A DNA stretch of 64,000 nucleotides from Pontibacter pamirensis (GTDB lineage: Bacteria > Bacteroidota > Bacteroidia > Cytophagales > Hymenobacteraceae), in assembly GCF_010015475.1 (NCBI RefSeq), contig NZ_SSNI01000009.1, positions 124,001-188,000 of the forward strand, given 5' to 3'. Made by a program: the position numbers and the translations under genes. Of this stretch, positions 18,321-26,953 are shown in pieces. Within the stretch, counting starts at the first letter, position 1. Each line of letters begins with the position of its first letter. The notes under the pieces are model-generated. The model ran no database searches, was not told where the DNA came from, and saw only the letters and a list, made by a program, of their open reading frames with translations.

Positions 18321-20879
18321 TTATTTAGGTTTTCGCTTCGTACCTCTTGTTGGCGGGGCTGACAGAGGGTCTTCAGGCCAGTGGTGTTTGGGGTAGCGGC
18401 CCCGCAGGTCTTTTCGGACATCAAAGTAACCGGTGCTCCAGAAGCTGCGCAGATCCCGGGTTACCTGCACCGGGCGCGAGGCGGGAGAGAGGAGGTGGAG
18501 GAGCAAGGGCACTTTGCCGCTCCCAATGGTGGGGGTATCCAGCATTCCGAACACTTCCTGGAGCCGCACAGCTAACACGGGAGCAGCGGTATCTGAATAA
18601 TTAACGGCTATACGTGAACCACTGGGCACCTCGAGGTGCGTGGGGGCCAGCCGATCCACTTCCTGTCGCTGCTCCCACGGCAGGTCAGACAGCAGTATCT
18701 CGTTGAAATCGAGGCGGGCTACTTGTTCCATGGTGCGTAGGCCTGCCAGGTGCGGTAGCAGCCACTGTTCCATAGTGGCGGCTAAGGCAGCATCCGATAA
18801 ATCCGGCCAGGAATCGGGGTCTAACTGGTGCAGAAAAGCAAGCCGCTGCCGTGTACGCCGAGCTTCCTCCGACCATGGAAGCCGGGACACCCCTTTCTCC
18901 TGTAAACCCTGTAGCAGCGCCTGCGCGACAAGTTCCGGATCAGGTTTGGTTTGCGTGAATTCTTCCAGTACCAGCGCCCCCAGCCGTACTATCTGTCGCG
19001 CGACTACCCGTTCGGTAGCAGCATCCCAACGCACTTCCTGTAACTCTTCCAGCTGATCAGAGAAATGCTCCAGAATATCGGACTTTGCTATTGGCGCTGC
19101 CAGCAATACCCGCGCTTGCTTTCCCAGGTCGAGGTGCGCCACGCCATAAAACTCGGCTTCGCCGAACAGTTCAGTCTGCAAGAATGCCCGCTGGCCTGTT
19201 ATCAGCCGTACACGCCCGGATGACTCCCGCTGTGCCAGCCGATCTGGGTAAGCGAGGGCCGTAAGTAAGCCGACAGGGTCTAAATTAAGTCTGTTTTCTG
19301 CTATCCGCAGGCGCTGCCGCAGGTTCTGCTCCTGTTCACGCACCCTGCGCAGTGCATTTTCATCTATCACATAGCCCGGAGTAGGAGGGCGTTTTCCTGC
19401 CAGGATCTCAAGGCGCAACTGCAGGTCCGGCAGCGGTTCCTGCCAAGTGAGTTGCACTGGCTTGAGCATGTCGCGTTCGGAGAGGAGGGAAGCCAGCGCG
19501 CAAGCAGTATTCCCAAAACCTGCTTCCTGGCCTCGCACCACCAGGTGGCCCAGCCTGGGGTGAACACCCAGCGAGGCTAAGGCTTTGCCATGGCGGGTGG
19601 GTTTGCCAGCCAGGTCAACTGCTCCCAAGCGTTGCAGCAGATCCCGCGCCAGGGACATGGCCGCAGCGGGAGGCGTGTCCAGCCACTTTAGCGCTGCGGC
19701 ATCTTTTGCACCCCACAGCGCGAGTTCCAGCACGAAGCCAGTCAGATCCGCTTCGCATATTTCCGATGCCTGCCTCTCCGGGAGCTGCAGCTGATCAGCC
19801 GCGGACCACAGGCGGTAGCAAATGCCTGGCTCCAGCCGCCCCGCCCGGCCGCGTCGCTGATCGGCTGCGGCACTGGAAACCGGAATGGTAGCTAACGTGG
19901 TGAGGCCGGTGCGGGGAATAAATTTTGGTACCCTCGCATAGCCACCGTCCACCACGATGGTTATTCCCTCTATAGTTAAACTCGTCTCCGCAATGCTTGT
20001 GGTCAGCACCACTTTGCGTTTTCCTTTCGGAGCCGGGTGAATGGCAGCCAGTTGTTTGGAGAGAGTCAGCTCGCCGTGCAGTAAATGCAGGTCGGTTGCG
20101 GGTGGCAGTTTGCCTTCTAATTGCTGAGCTACTTTCCTTAACTCTCCCTTGCCTGGCAAAAAAACCAGCACATCACCTTCGGTGTCTGTCGCCAATGCCT
20201 GCCGTACTGCTTTGGGCACCAGGTTGGCCAGCCTTTCCATGGGCCGGTTACCCGCGGCGGCCACCTCTGTTGGCGGCAGGTAAAACGTTTCTACCGGAAA
20301 CTGGCGGCCTTCGCTCCGGATAACAGGCGCATCCAGCCACTTGCCGACGGAGGCAGCATCGAGGGTAGCACTCATCACCAGCAGGCGCAGGTCAGGCCGC
20401 AACACTGTCTGGGCATCCAGCGCCAGGGCCAAACCTAAATCAGCCTGCAGGCTGCGTTCATGAAACTCATCGAATATGATAGCCGCAACACCTTCCAGTC
20501 CCGGATCATCCTGGATCAAACGGGTGAGAATGGCCTCCGTCACTACTTCAATTTTTGTTTTGCCCGATACCACATGCTCCATCCTTACCCAGTAACCAAC
20601 TGTCTGGCCGGTAGTTTCGCCCAGTATATCAGACATGCGTTGGGCTGCAGCTCTTGCAGCCAAGCGCCGGGGTTCCAGCATAATGATTTTTCCGTTGTTC
20701 AACCAGGATGCCTCCAGCAGCGCGAGCGGGACAAGTGTGGTTTTGCCGGCACCAGGCGGGGCTTCGAGCACTGCCCTGGAGCTGGTATCTAAAGAAGACA
20801 GCAGCCTGGGTAGAGCTTCTTTAACGGGTAAATCAGGTAAATTTTGCACTGAATCAGAAGATATAGCGTTCACCTCCAA
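18321..20879 (-). CDS. hrpB: ATP-dependent helicase HrpB
   Basis: A DEAH-type helicase of 852 residues, close to the usual HrpB length. Visible motifs are APPGAGKT (Walker A, 40-47), DEFHERS (motif II with DEFH, as expected for HrpB), SATLD, TSIAETSLTIEGI and DQRRGRAGR (motif VI). The C-terminal HrpB-specific domain ends in a basic KRKPK tail. Its substrate in the cell is not well established. No ATG lies near the family's N-terminus; translation probably uses the TTG at 20879 or a GTG at 20873 or 20849. GC content looks higher than in its neighbours. Confidence 0.93.
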   Translation of the reverse strand: MEVNAISSDSVQNLPDLPVKEALPRLLSSLDTSSRAVLEAPPGAGKTTLVPLALLEASWLNNGKIIMLEPRRLAARAAAQRMSDILGETTGQTVGYWVRMEHVVSGKTKIEVVTEAILTRLIQDDPGLEGVAAIIFDEFHERSLQADLGLALALDAQTVLRPDLRLLVMSATLDAASVGKWLDAPVIRSEGRQFPVETFYLPPTEVAAAGNRPMERLANLVPKAVRQALATDTEGDVLVFLPGKGELRKVAQQLEGKLPPATDLHLLHGELTLSKQLAAIHPAPKGKRKVVLTTSIAETSLTIEGITIVVDGGYARVPKFIPRTGLTTLATIPVSSAAADQRRGRAGRLEPGICYRLWSAADQLQLPERQASEICEADLTGFVLELALWGAKDAAALKWLDTPPAAAMSLARDLLQRLGAVDLAGKPTRHGKALASLGVHPRLGHLVVRGQEAGFGNTACALASLLSERDMLKPVQLTWQEPLPDLQLRLEILAGKRPPTPGYVIDENALRRVREQEQNLRQRLRIAENRLNLDPVGLLTALAYPDRLAQRESSGRVRLITGQRAFLQTELFGEAEFYGVAHLDLGKQARVLLAAPIAKSDILEHFSDQLEELQEVRWDAATERVVARQIVRLGALVLEEFTQTKPDPELVAQALLQGLQEKGVSRLPWSEEARRTRQRLAFLHQLDPDSWPDLSDAALAATMEQWLLPHLAGLRTMEQVARLDFNEILLSDLPWEQRQEVDRLAPTHLEVPSGSRIAVNYSDTAAPVLAVRLQEVFGMLDTPTIGSGKVPLLLHLLSPASRPVQVTRDLRSFWSTGYFDVRKDLRGRYPKHHWPEDPLSAPPTRGTKRKPK

Positions 20880-21191
20880 AGTTCTTTATTTTAAAGCATA
20901 TATGGTAATAAAGTAAATAGCGGTTAGCCGGCACAGTAGTTTATATGCGCTTAGTGTAGATTATTAATATTTTAGATAAAGATGAATTACGCAGGCATCT
21001 ACAACAATGTCCTGACATACAGGTATAATACATTTATAGGACTATTGTATTTCCTGAACCTGAGCTCTTCATGAAGCTGCTTTTAGGATGACGGTCCTTC
21101 GATACCCGGCTGTTTTTTTCTAACTTTAGGAATAAAACAGTTGTAAAGCTGTTATACAACTGGGGAATATTAAAACTGATAGGAGGAGCGT
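20880..21191. other. Divergent intergenic region hrpB / lytic transglycosylase
   Basis: AT-rich and without a credible gene. TAACTTTA near 21120-21127, one base off the TAnnTTTG element, could serve the transglycosylase gene, which also has AGGAGGAG just before its ATG. Confidence 0.35.
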
Positions 21192-22109
21192 ATGATAAAG
21201 CAATATTGGAAATTTGGATGGGTGGGAACGGTGTTGTTAGGGCTCTCGTTGCACCTTTGTAGTCAGCAGCCCCTGCGACCGGAGGCTCCGTTAGAGGCTG
21301 AGTCCGGCGCTGTTACAGCAGGAAAAGGCTTTAGGCCACCTGCTTTGCCTGAGTCTCTAACTTTTGCAGGTGAGCCAGTACCACTTCATGTGCCCGATGT
21401 AGCTGAACGCCTTGACAAGGAGATTCTTATAAACACTTATTCCCACTACAGAACGTTGATGGGCCTAAAGAGAATGCAGCGGTACATTCCTGAAATGAAA
21501 CGACTGCTCCGGGAAAATGACGTACCAGAGGATTTCGTATACCTGGCCCTTGCCGAAAGCCTTTTTGGGCATGTTACATCGCCAGCCGGTGCGGCAGGCT
21601 TCTGGCAGCTGATGCCGGAAACTGCCCGTGGCTATGGAATGGTTGTGAACGGGGAGGTGGACGAGCGCTTCCATGTGGAGAAATCCACGCTGGCTGCCAT
21701 CCGATACTTAAAAACAGCAAAAGAACGTTTCGGAACCTGGACTAATGCCGCCGCCGCCTACAACCGTGGGATGGGTGGCATTTCAAGGGCGCTGAAGAAG
21801 CAGGGAGTAGATTCCTACTATGACTTATACCTCAACGATGAGACGTCGCGCTATATGTTCCGTATCCTGGCACTGAAAGAAGTGCTTGGTAACCCGCAGA
21901 AGTACGGCTTTGATTTTTCGGAGGAACATGGCTATAATCCTTTGCCAACGCGCCCGTTAACAGTCACTACTTCTATTCCCGATCTTCCTGCTTTTGCTTT
22001 GGAGCAAGGCACAAACTATAAGACCCTACGCTATCATAATCCATGGATTAAGAGCTATGATCTGAAAGTGCCTAAAGGGAAAGAGTTTGTGCTGCAGTTG
22101 CCAAAGTAG
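21192..22109 (+). CDS. Lytic murein transglycosylase (SLT domain, MltD-like)
   Basis: This enzyme cuts the peptidoglycan glycan strand, leaving 1,6-anhydromuramic ends. The SLT domain covers about 105-235: the catalytic glutamate is Glu122 in LALAESLFGH, followed by SPAGAAGFWQLMPETARGYG (130-149) and AAAYNRGMGGISRAL. A hydrophobic N-terminus (about 10-24, HLCSQQ) indicates export, perhaps as a lipoprotein. It has no LysM repeats, unlike full MltD. A good Shine-Dalgarno sequence, AGGAGGAG, precedes the ATG, unusual for this phylum. Confidence 0.88.
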   Translation: MIKQYWKFGWVGTVLLGLSLHLCSQQPLRPEAPLEAESGAVTAGKGFRPPALPESLTFAGEPVPLHVPDVAERLDKEILINTYSHYRTLMGLKRMQRYIPEMKRLLRENDVPEDFVYLALAESLFGHVTSPAGAAGFWQLMPETARGYGMVVNGEVDERFHVEKSTLAAIRYLKTAKERFGTWTNAAAAYNRGMGGISRALKKQGVDSYYDLYLNDETSRYMFRILALKEVLGNPQKYGFDFSEEHGYNPLPTRPLTVTTSIPDLPAFALEQGTNYKTLRYHNPWIKSYDLKVPKGKEFVLQLPK

Positions 22110-22137
22110 TCGCAGCTATACCTGCTGGTTTGGTTTT

Positions 22138-22962
22138 TTATTGATTTGCCTGTAGGTGCCAGACTTCGTTTATTTTGCTACCTGTACTGCTCAGGCCGCT
22201 GTGGTGCCAGTCGCCTTCCTTCACATTAAAATCGAATGAAAGTTGTTGGCCCACTCTGCTGGAGTCGCGGGAGAAGAACTCAATTTTTTCAGTGTACTTG
22301 CCGTTTTCTGTGGTATAGGTGCCCCCTCCAGTACCAAAGAATTCTGCTGTTTCGGAGTTAAAAGCGATCCACTGAAAGCGATTATCCGATAGCATTTTAA
22401 TCGTTTTGCGCGGTCCCGGGTTCATGGGGCTCATCTGACCGTCTCTTTCGCGGGCACGTATGCGCCAGGCACCAGCCAGGGGAGAAACTTCATTTTTTAC
22501 CGGTACCTTTTCCCATGTTTCGGTAGCCTGTTGTCCTTTGATTCCCTCTATACCTAATTTGTCGTTCAGAATAGCATAAGCACCTGTCGCCGTTTTTCCC
22601 ACTGCGGTACTGTCGAAGGTGTTGAACTCGTATGTCATAGAGATACTACCTCTTGAAACCTCATAAGTGCCGCCGTAGGTACCCAGGAATTTTTTTCCGG
22701 CTTCATCATAGTAAGCCACAGAAAAAAGCCCGTCTTCCATAATTTTTATGGCAGTAGCATTTGGGATGGCTGCTTGCTCCATCTTTACCGGGTCAATAAG
22801 ACGCCAGGCTCCTTCCAGGTCAGTGGCTTGCACAGCAGCATGGGCTGCTATGTCTGCTTCTGTTTCTGCTTCCTGGTTCAGGTGTGGAGTTGTAAAGCCT
22901 ACCAGCAGCAGCAAGCCCAGAGAAAAAATACTTTTGTCGGCAAATAATTTTCTTTTTGTCAT
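22138..22962 (-). CDS. Secreted protein with two tandem lipocalin-like (DUF4488-type) repeats
   Basis: The 274-residue protein has an N-terminal hydrophobic segment (about 12-24), indicating export. Two copies of a roughly 110-residue beta-rich module follow, beginning LEGAWRLIDP and LAGAWRIRAR. Each contains a phrase like F.GT.GGTYE. and ends in E.WEK or EVWHL. The fold looks lipocalin-like, and the family assignment is tentative. The ligand is unknown. A 14-bp palindrome sits about 50 bp upstream of its start. Confidence 0.55.
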   Translation of the reverse strand: MTKRKLFADKSIFSLGLLLLVGFTTPHLNQEAETEADIAAHAAVQATDLEGAWRLIDPVKMEQAAIPNATAIKIMEDGLFSVAYYDEAGKKFLGTYGGTYEVSRGSISMTYEFNTFDSTAVGKTATGAYAILNDKLGIEGIKGQQATETWEKVPVKNEVSPLAGAWRIRARERDGQMSPMNPGPRKTIKMLSDNRFQWIAFNSETAEFFGTGGGTYTTENGKYTEKIEFFSRDSSRVGQQLSFDFNVKEGDWHHSGLSSTGSKINEVWHLQANQ

Positions 22963-23013
22963 CGCTTAAAGAAGGTTGGTTTTCAGGAATTTATTTCATT
23001 GCCGCTTGTGTAA

Positions 23014-23027
23014 CCTGACATGTCAGG
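23014..23027. promoter_or_regulatory. Perfect 14-bp palindrome, candidate operator
   Basis: CCTGACATGTCAGG is a perfect palindrome in the leader of the lipocalin-like gene. On the minus strand, TATTTTTA, one base off the TAnnTTTG element, lies just upstream, so the palindrome would overlap the transcription start. No regulator is identified. Confidence 0.3.
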
Positions 23028-23171
23028 CTCTAAAAATACACAAATTCGACTTTAAGGTACAACGAAATTGCGGAAATGGAGTTGGTGCTGCCAATACCTT
23101 TTGCTTCTTTGTTTAAGAAGCGAAAAGCCGCTTTCAGCGCAGGTGTAGCAGGAGGGAGGTACAAGTAGCCC

Positions 23172-23216
23172 TATATAAAAAGACAGGCCGCCTCTCTCAC
23201 GAGAGAAGCGGCCTGT
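23172..23216 (-). terminator. Intrinsic terminator of the DUF4397 gene
   Basis: ACAGGCCGC (23183-23191) pairs with GCGGCCTGT (23208-23216), with an inner CTCTC/GAGAG pairing. On the minus strand the stem is followed by CTTTTTATATA, as expected for a factor-independent terminator. Confidence 0.85.
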
Positions 23217-23249
23217 AAAAAACTCCTAAGGGATTAAAAGCAGTATCAA

Positions 23250-23978
23250 TTAATAATTACGGATTACCTGCAAACTCAGCACATTCAAGTTTCCGGTGGG
23301 AGGTGTTGCAAATCCCCGGATGATAAACGAATAATTTCTTGCAGACTCTAACGTAATGTTAGGAACAGACAATATAACATCCTGATTCTCTGCCCTTCTT
23401 ACCTGAATGGTATGGGTGCCTGACGCTACTTTTCTAAAAGCTGTAGTCTCTTTGAATTCCAAGTTGGTTGTGAAGGAGTTGCTGGTGTTGTTCTTTATCA
23501 TGACAATATCCAAAGCAGGGGCGTCAGGAGAAAGCTGTACCACACGTAAACCGGCTTCACCAGTACCAAGTATTATAAGGCTATCCTGTAGTGCCAGCAG
23601 CTCTATGTTCTGCAGCCGGTTTACTGCAAAAAGGGAGTATATTTTACCTTCACTAAAAGTTAGAGCTGTGTCGATGAAAGCATTCGAAGCGTTAACGGGC
23701 GTAAACTTCAGCCGGTGATTTCCAGGTGTTATAAAGTTAAAATAATCTGAATAATTGGCATACTTAAAGGCTTGGCTGTTGATGCGGCTGTTATCTACAA
23801 AAATGTCAAACTCAGGGGCATCGGGTGCTCCATGGTAAATGGAAATATAAGTAGCAGGCTGTACTACATCATTGTCTGAATCCTGCGCATCGAGACATGA
23901 GGTTAAGGAAATGGTTAATAAACTGCATAAGAGGACTGTAACTTTACTTAAAGACAGCTTACCTGGTTTTTTTTTCAT
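23250..23978 (-). CDS. DUF4397 domain lipoprotein
   Basis: The 242-residue protein has a lipoprotein signal (a hydrophobic run ending in LTSC, Cys at about 28). A DUF4397 module follows, containing YISIYHGAPDAPEFDIFVD and a second half with VVQLSPDAPALDIVM. The repeated SPDAP-type phrase is the hallmark of this family, whose function is unknown. It likely faces the periplasm or the cell surface. A strong terminator lies immediately downstream. Confidence 0.85.
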   Translation of the reverse strand: MKKKPGKLSLSKVTVLLCSLLTISLTSCLDAQDSDNDVVQPATYISIYHGAPDAPEFDIFVDNSRINSQAFKYANYSDYFNFITPGNHRLKFTPVNASNAFIDTALTFSEGKIYSLFAVNRLQNIELLALQDSLIILGTGEAGLRVVQLSPDAPALDIVMIKNNTSNSFTTNLEFKETTAFRKVASGTHTIQVRRAENQDVILSVPNITLESARNYSFIIRGFATPPTGNLNVLSLQVIRNY

Positions 23979-24379
23979 AATAATGTGTGATAGATTAGAA
24001 GAACAAATAATTGTTTGCTGTCAGCACATCACACTTTGACAAATGCTTCAGTTCAGAATGTGCTGATATGGGATAGACCCCAAAAGACAGCGGTATGGTT
24101 GCAAGTACTCTGATCTTATTTATGCCTGAGAATAGCGAGAATTAATTAGTTTATCATTTAAGTGCTGGATGAGCTGTATGACCTTCTGAAATAATATTCG
24201 GTTTCGACTATATGACGGAGATGTGCAACCCTGAAGTTGAATTTTTCATTTGGTTTCAGCAGACTCAGAACTGTTCAAAGCCTTACGCATTATTACAATA
24301 TGAGGAGCCACCGTAGCCTGGTAACAAACAACCTGCACATTATACCCGTATTTATATATGTTAAACTAAATAACATTTT
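23979..24379. other. Divergent intergenic region, no gene seen
   Basis: About 400 bp between the DUF4397 gene and the small coiled-coil lipoprotein gene. It presumably carries both promoters; I see no exact TAnnTTTG element, repeat or open frame worth calling. Confidence 0.4.
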
Positions 24380-24661
24380 ATGAAAATATTTACAAGCAAA
24401 GCAGTAGCATCCAGTACAATGGCTTTGTTCTTACCTATTATGTTTAGTTGCTCTGTTTTATCTGGCAACAGCGTATCAGATGATCCTTACGTAGCTGCAC
24501 AGCAACAAGAGGTAAGGGCTCTGGAACAGGAGGTAAGGCAAGCAGAGCAGTATGCGGAAGAAGCGAAACAAAGGGAAAAAGCTGCCAAAAGCAGGCTTAA
24601 AGCTGCTGAGTACGAGTTAAAAGCACTTGAGCAGCAGGCTAAAAGAAGAAACAGCTACTAA
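24380..24661 (+). CDS. Small coiled-coil lipoprotein
   Basis: The 93-residue product has a signal peptide ending in MFSC (lipidated Cys near residue 24). A Q/E/K/A-rich heptad region follows from about 38 to the end (EVRALEQEVRQAEQYAEEAK and onward) and is predicted to be one long coiled coil. It recalls Lpp-like spacer lipoproteins in layout only. The family is not recognised. It is a single gene with its own terminator. Confidence 0.7.
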   Translation: MKIFTSKAVASSTMALFLPIMFSCSVLSGNSVSDDPYVAAQQQEVRALEQEVRQAEQYAEEAKQREKAAKSRLKAAEYELKALEQQAKRRNSY

Positions 24662-24700
24662 AGCTGCACTTTTAATTGAAAATAAATCAATCGTTTGGAA

Positions 24701-24736
24701 GAGGGTGTCCCTAAAGGTCACCCTCTTTCCTTTTTA
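24701..24736 (+). terminator. Intrinsic terminator of the small lipoprotein gene
   Basis: GAGGGTG (24701-24707) pairs with CACCCTC (24719-24725), and TTTCCTTTTTA follows directly. Confidence 0.85.
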
Positions 24737-24817
24737 GAGACCGAAGCTTTGGGTATTCATTAGATAAGCCTGGCAATATTATATTGAAGCCGCGCGCGAC
24801 GCAGGTTAGCTGCATGT

Positions 24818-25294
24818 TTATTCCCAATCTCCTATCAATCGCTTTAGCACTACTATTTCCCCAAGGTGGTAGGCGTTGTGCTCGGCAACAAGCATGGCTT
24901 CCCGAAGCAGGTTCTGTCCGTTGCCATGTGCGAATGGCTCAAAAAGATCATTGGCCGGATCCTTTATCAAATTTACCATTCCTTCAAGGTCAGTAGTAAT
25001 AGCGTGCAGTGTTTTGTTTAATGCAGCCTCGTTGGCTGGCGCTTTTTCCTGCGGCCAGTACCCCTCCGGCCACTCCGGCGACTGGTGTTGCGAGTTGCGG
25101 CTGAATTCCAGAATATCCCATTGGGCAATGCGCAGGTGCTCGAGCAATTGCCATATGGTATAAGGGAGGTTAGCGGCTTTTCTGCCCGCCTCTTCCAGAC
25201 TGATACCCTGCAGAATTTCATCTCTTGTTTTAGAGGCCTGCCCACCGCGTAAGAGCTTTACCAGTTGTTCGCGGAGCTGTTTGTCATGTTCCAT
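24818..25294 (-). CDS. DinB-like four-helix metal-binding protein, copy 2
   Basis: A 158-residue DinB-superfamily protein with likely ligand histidines in QLLEHLRIAQ and in VAEHNAYHLGE. It is a paralogue of the protein at 7981-8454; both share LREQLV.LL.GG near the start and a WP..YWPQ-like middle. The start is placed at the ATG at 25294, giving the same N-terminus and length as the paralogue. The frame extends to a TTG at 25324. Confidence 0.8.
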   Translation of the reverse strand: MEHDKQLREQLVKLLRGGQASKTRDEILQGISLEEAGRKAANLPYTIWQLLEHLRIAQWDILEFSRNSQHQSPEWPEGYWPQEKAPANEAALNKTLHAITTDLEGMVNLIKDPANDLFEPFAHGNGQNLLREAMLVAEHNAYHLGEIVVLKRLIGDWE

Positions 25295-25629
25295 AGCTGT
25301 TAAATCAATTGAGTAACTATTCAAAGGCGTTACGCTTCACCAGTTTATAAGATGTTTAAGGCACCGCTGGGACTCTTGCGTAACGTCAGCTGTTAAGTTA
25401 GCCAAATTTTCATTCCATCAATTTACCCGGACAATTGTGCCCTCGTCTCCACTTAGGTTGTTGGCATCTGTTACGGGTATGCCTTCCCTCTCAAGATAGG
25501 TGCTGATTTGGGTAGTTCCCTTGTATGTGTGATATATATGGGCTCAATAAAGGAGCACCGAAACCAGTTTCTCATCAGAGAAGTAGTGTAATGTACTACA
25601 GGTCAGTACCAGTGGCTACTACCACTGGT
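25295..25629. other. Intergenic region with a possible gene remnant
   Basis: Between the DinB copy 2 and msrA genes. A minus-strand frame without a start (25418-25543) reads like protein but is only about 42 codons. A hairpin ACCAGTGG/CCACTGGT (25608-25629) lies at the end of msrA, without a clear T-run. Confidence 0.3.
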
Positions 25630-26307
25630 TTAAAATCCTATTAGCCTGCGCGCTTTCGCATTCTCAAGCATTATTTTCTGGCTGGCAGGAGATAAGCCGA
25701 AGCTAACTATTTCATGCTCCAGGTTTTGCATGTTGCCATACCCGTACAGGTAACCATTAACACGCGCTGCTGCTGTAGAGCGAATCAGGTCAGTGATGGC
25801 GGGATATATCTCCAGAAACTCTTCCAGGAGGGCAGGCTGGCGCTGCAGTTTGTACTTCTGGTGCCGATCTTCTGCAAGGTAAAATTTCTCGAACGGATAT
25901 ATTTCAGTATATACTTTTTCTCCTGTTGTTTCTATCAAGTGTGCTTTAGCCTGCCGGGCCTGTTGTTCCTGTTCCGGGTTATGGTAAAATATGGCAGACA
26001 TATATTGCCTCTTCCAGGGGGCACGGGTAACTTTATGGCTGGAGAAAAACAGCTGCAGTAGATCACTGTAATTTGTTTTGGCAGGGTCATACTCCAGTTG
26101 CAGCGTCTCGATGTAATCTGCCAGAGTCCAATAGGTGGGATTTGCTGAGGTGCCGCCTGCATATCCTACCCGCGTGCGAACCACAGCTTTTAAACTCCCA
26201 AAAAGAGCATCGGGACTCCAGAAGCAGCCCATAGAAAAGGTTGCCAACTCTGTTTGCTCAGGAGCAGCCAGGTCCAGGGATGGTTTGATTAAGCGGATAT
26301 CATACAT
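25630..26307 (-). CDS. msrA: Peptide-methionine (S)-S-oxide reductase
   Basis: It repairs oxidised methionine in proteins. SMGCFWSPDALFG (about 25-37) holds the catalytic cysteine (Cys28), with tryptophan where many MsrA proteins have GCFWG. RTRVGYAGG follows, and YMSAIFYHN matches the family's YRSAIYYH motif. No MsrB domain is fused. The ATG at 26307 gives 225 residues. Longer readings exist (ATG 26361, TTG 26373), but a promoter-like TAACGTTTG overlaps them at 26371-26379, so the shorter start is favoured. Confidence 0.9.
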   Translation of the reverse strand: MYDIRLIKPSLDLAAPEQTELATFSMGCFWSPDALFGSLKAVVRTRVGYAGGTSANPTYWTLADYIETLQLEYDPAKTNYSDLLQLFFSSHKVTRAPWKRQYMSAIFYHNPEQEQQARQAKAHLIETTGEKVYTEIYPFEKFYLAEDRHQKYKLQRQPALLEEFLEIYPAITDLIRSTAAARVNGYLYGYGNMQNLEHEIVSFGLSPASQKIMLENAKARRLIGF

Positions 26308-26562
26308 CACTAACTGATGTACGCATAAAGCAGGCTTTTGTAAAAGGAGAGTGATGAGCATATTGTGTAACAAACGTTACATCCGTGCTTCTGTGAGTAA
26401 AACGAGGGAGGTAGGCTGCAGTATTGTGTTAAATGACCTTGTAGTGGGGCGAGTTAAGTGCTTTGGAAGAGCCGTCTCAAAGATAAGCAGCCTTACTGCC
26501 TCCTGCAGAAAAGAAGAGTGGGTGTGTCCAATTATAAAAAGAAAAACGGGGAATGATTTTTT

Positions 26563-26784
26563 TTACTTCAACACGCCATCCAGGTAAGCCCAGCTGATAA
26601 GCTGATAGGAATGGTTAAACCCCTTTTTTCGCATCATTTTTCGAAGGTATTCCTGCACATCATCCTCGCTTAAATTAAATTTTTCTCCAATTTGCTTGTT
26701 GGTATAGCCATCCGCTAAATAGGCTATTATAGAGCACTCCCGCCAGCTAAGGATTTGTAAATTTGCTTTCATATAAATAGTCAT
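26563..26784 (-). CDS. HTH-only LuxR/GerE-type DNA-binding protein
   Basis: The 73-residue protein is just the C-terminal DNA-binding domain of LuxR-type regulators. It has LSWRECSIIAYLADGYTNKQ, then IGEKFNLSEDDVQEYLRKMM, which is the four-helix GerE pattern. No receiver or sensor domain is present. It could be a small free-standing regulator or the tail of a lost larger gene; the intact start (ATG at 26784 or 26772) favours the former. Confidence 0.7.
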   Translation of the reverse strand: MTIYMKANLQILSWRECSIIAYLADGYTNKQIGEKFNLSEDDVQEYLRKMMRKKGFNHSYQLISWAYLDGVLK

Positions 26785-26953
26785 TTAGATACTTCATTCA
26801 CCACTACTCTTTAGAATAATTCAATAATCAAATATCTAATGACATTATAACAAGGGCAATACCCAGTTCTGGTGATTTTTTATGCGCTTCGTCTCCCAGG
26901 AATAGTTGAGAGGGCTATAGGTTGAGCAGTGCTCTGTTACTTTTTTGTATCCT

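Noticed and set aside
25418..25543. Start-less 42-codon minus-strand frame reading like protein (STYLEREGIPVTDANNLSG)
   Set aside because: Too short, no start codon, and no family recognised; it could be a remnant, but the evidence is insufficient.
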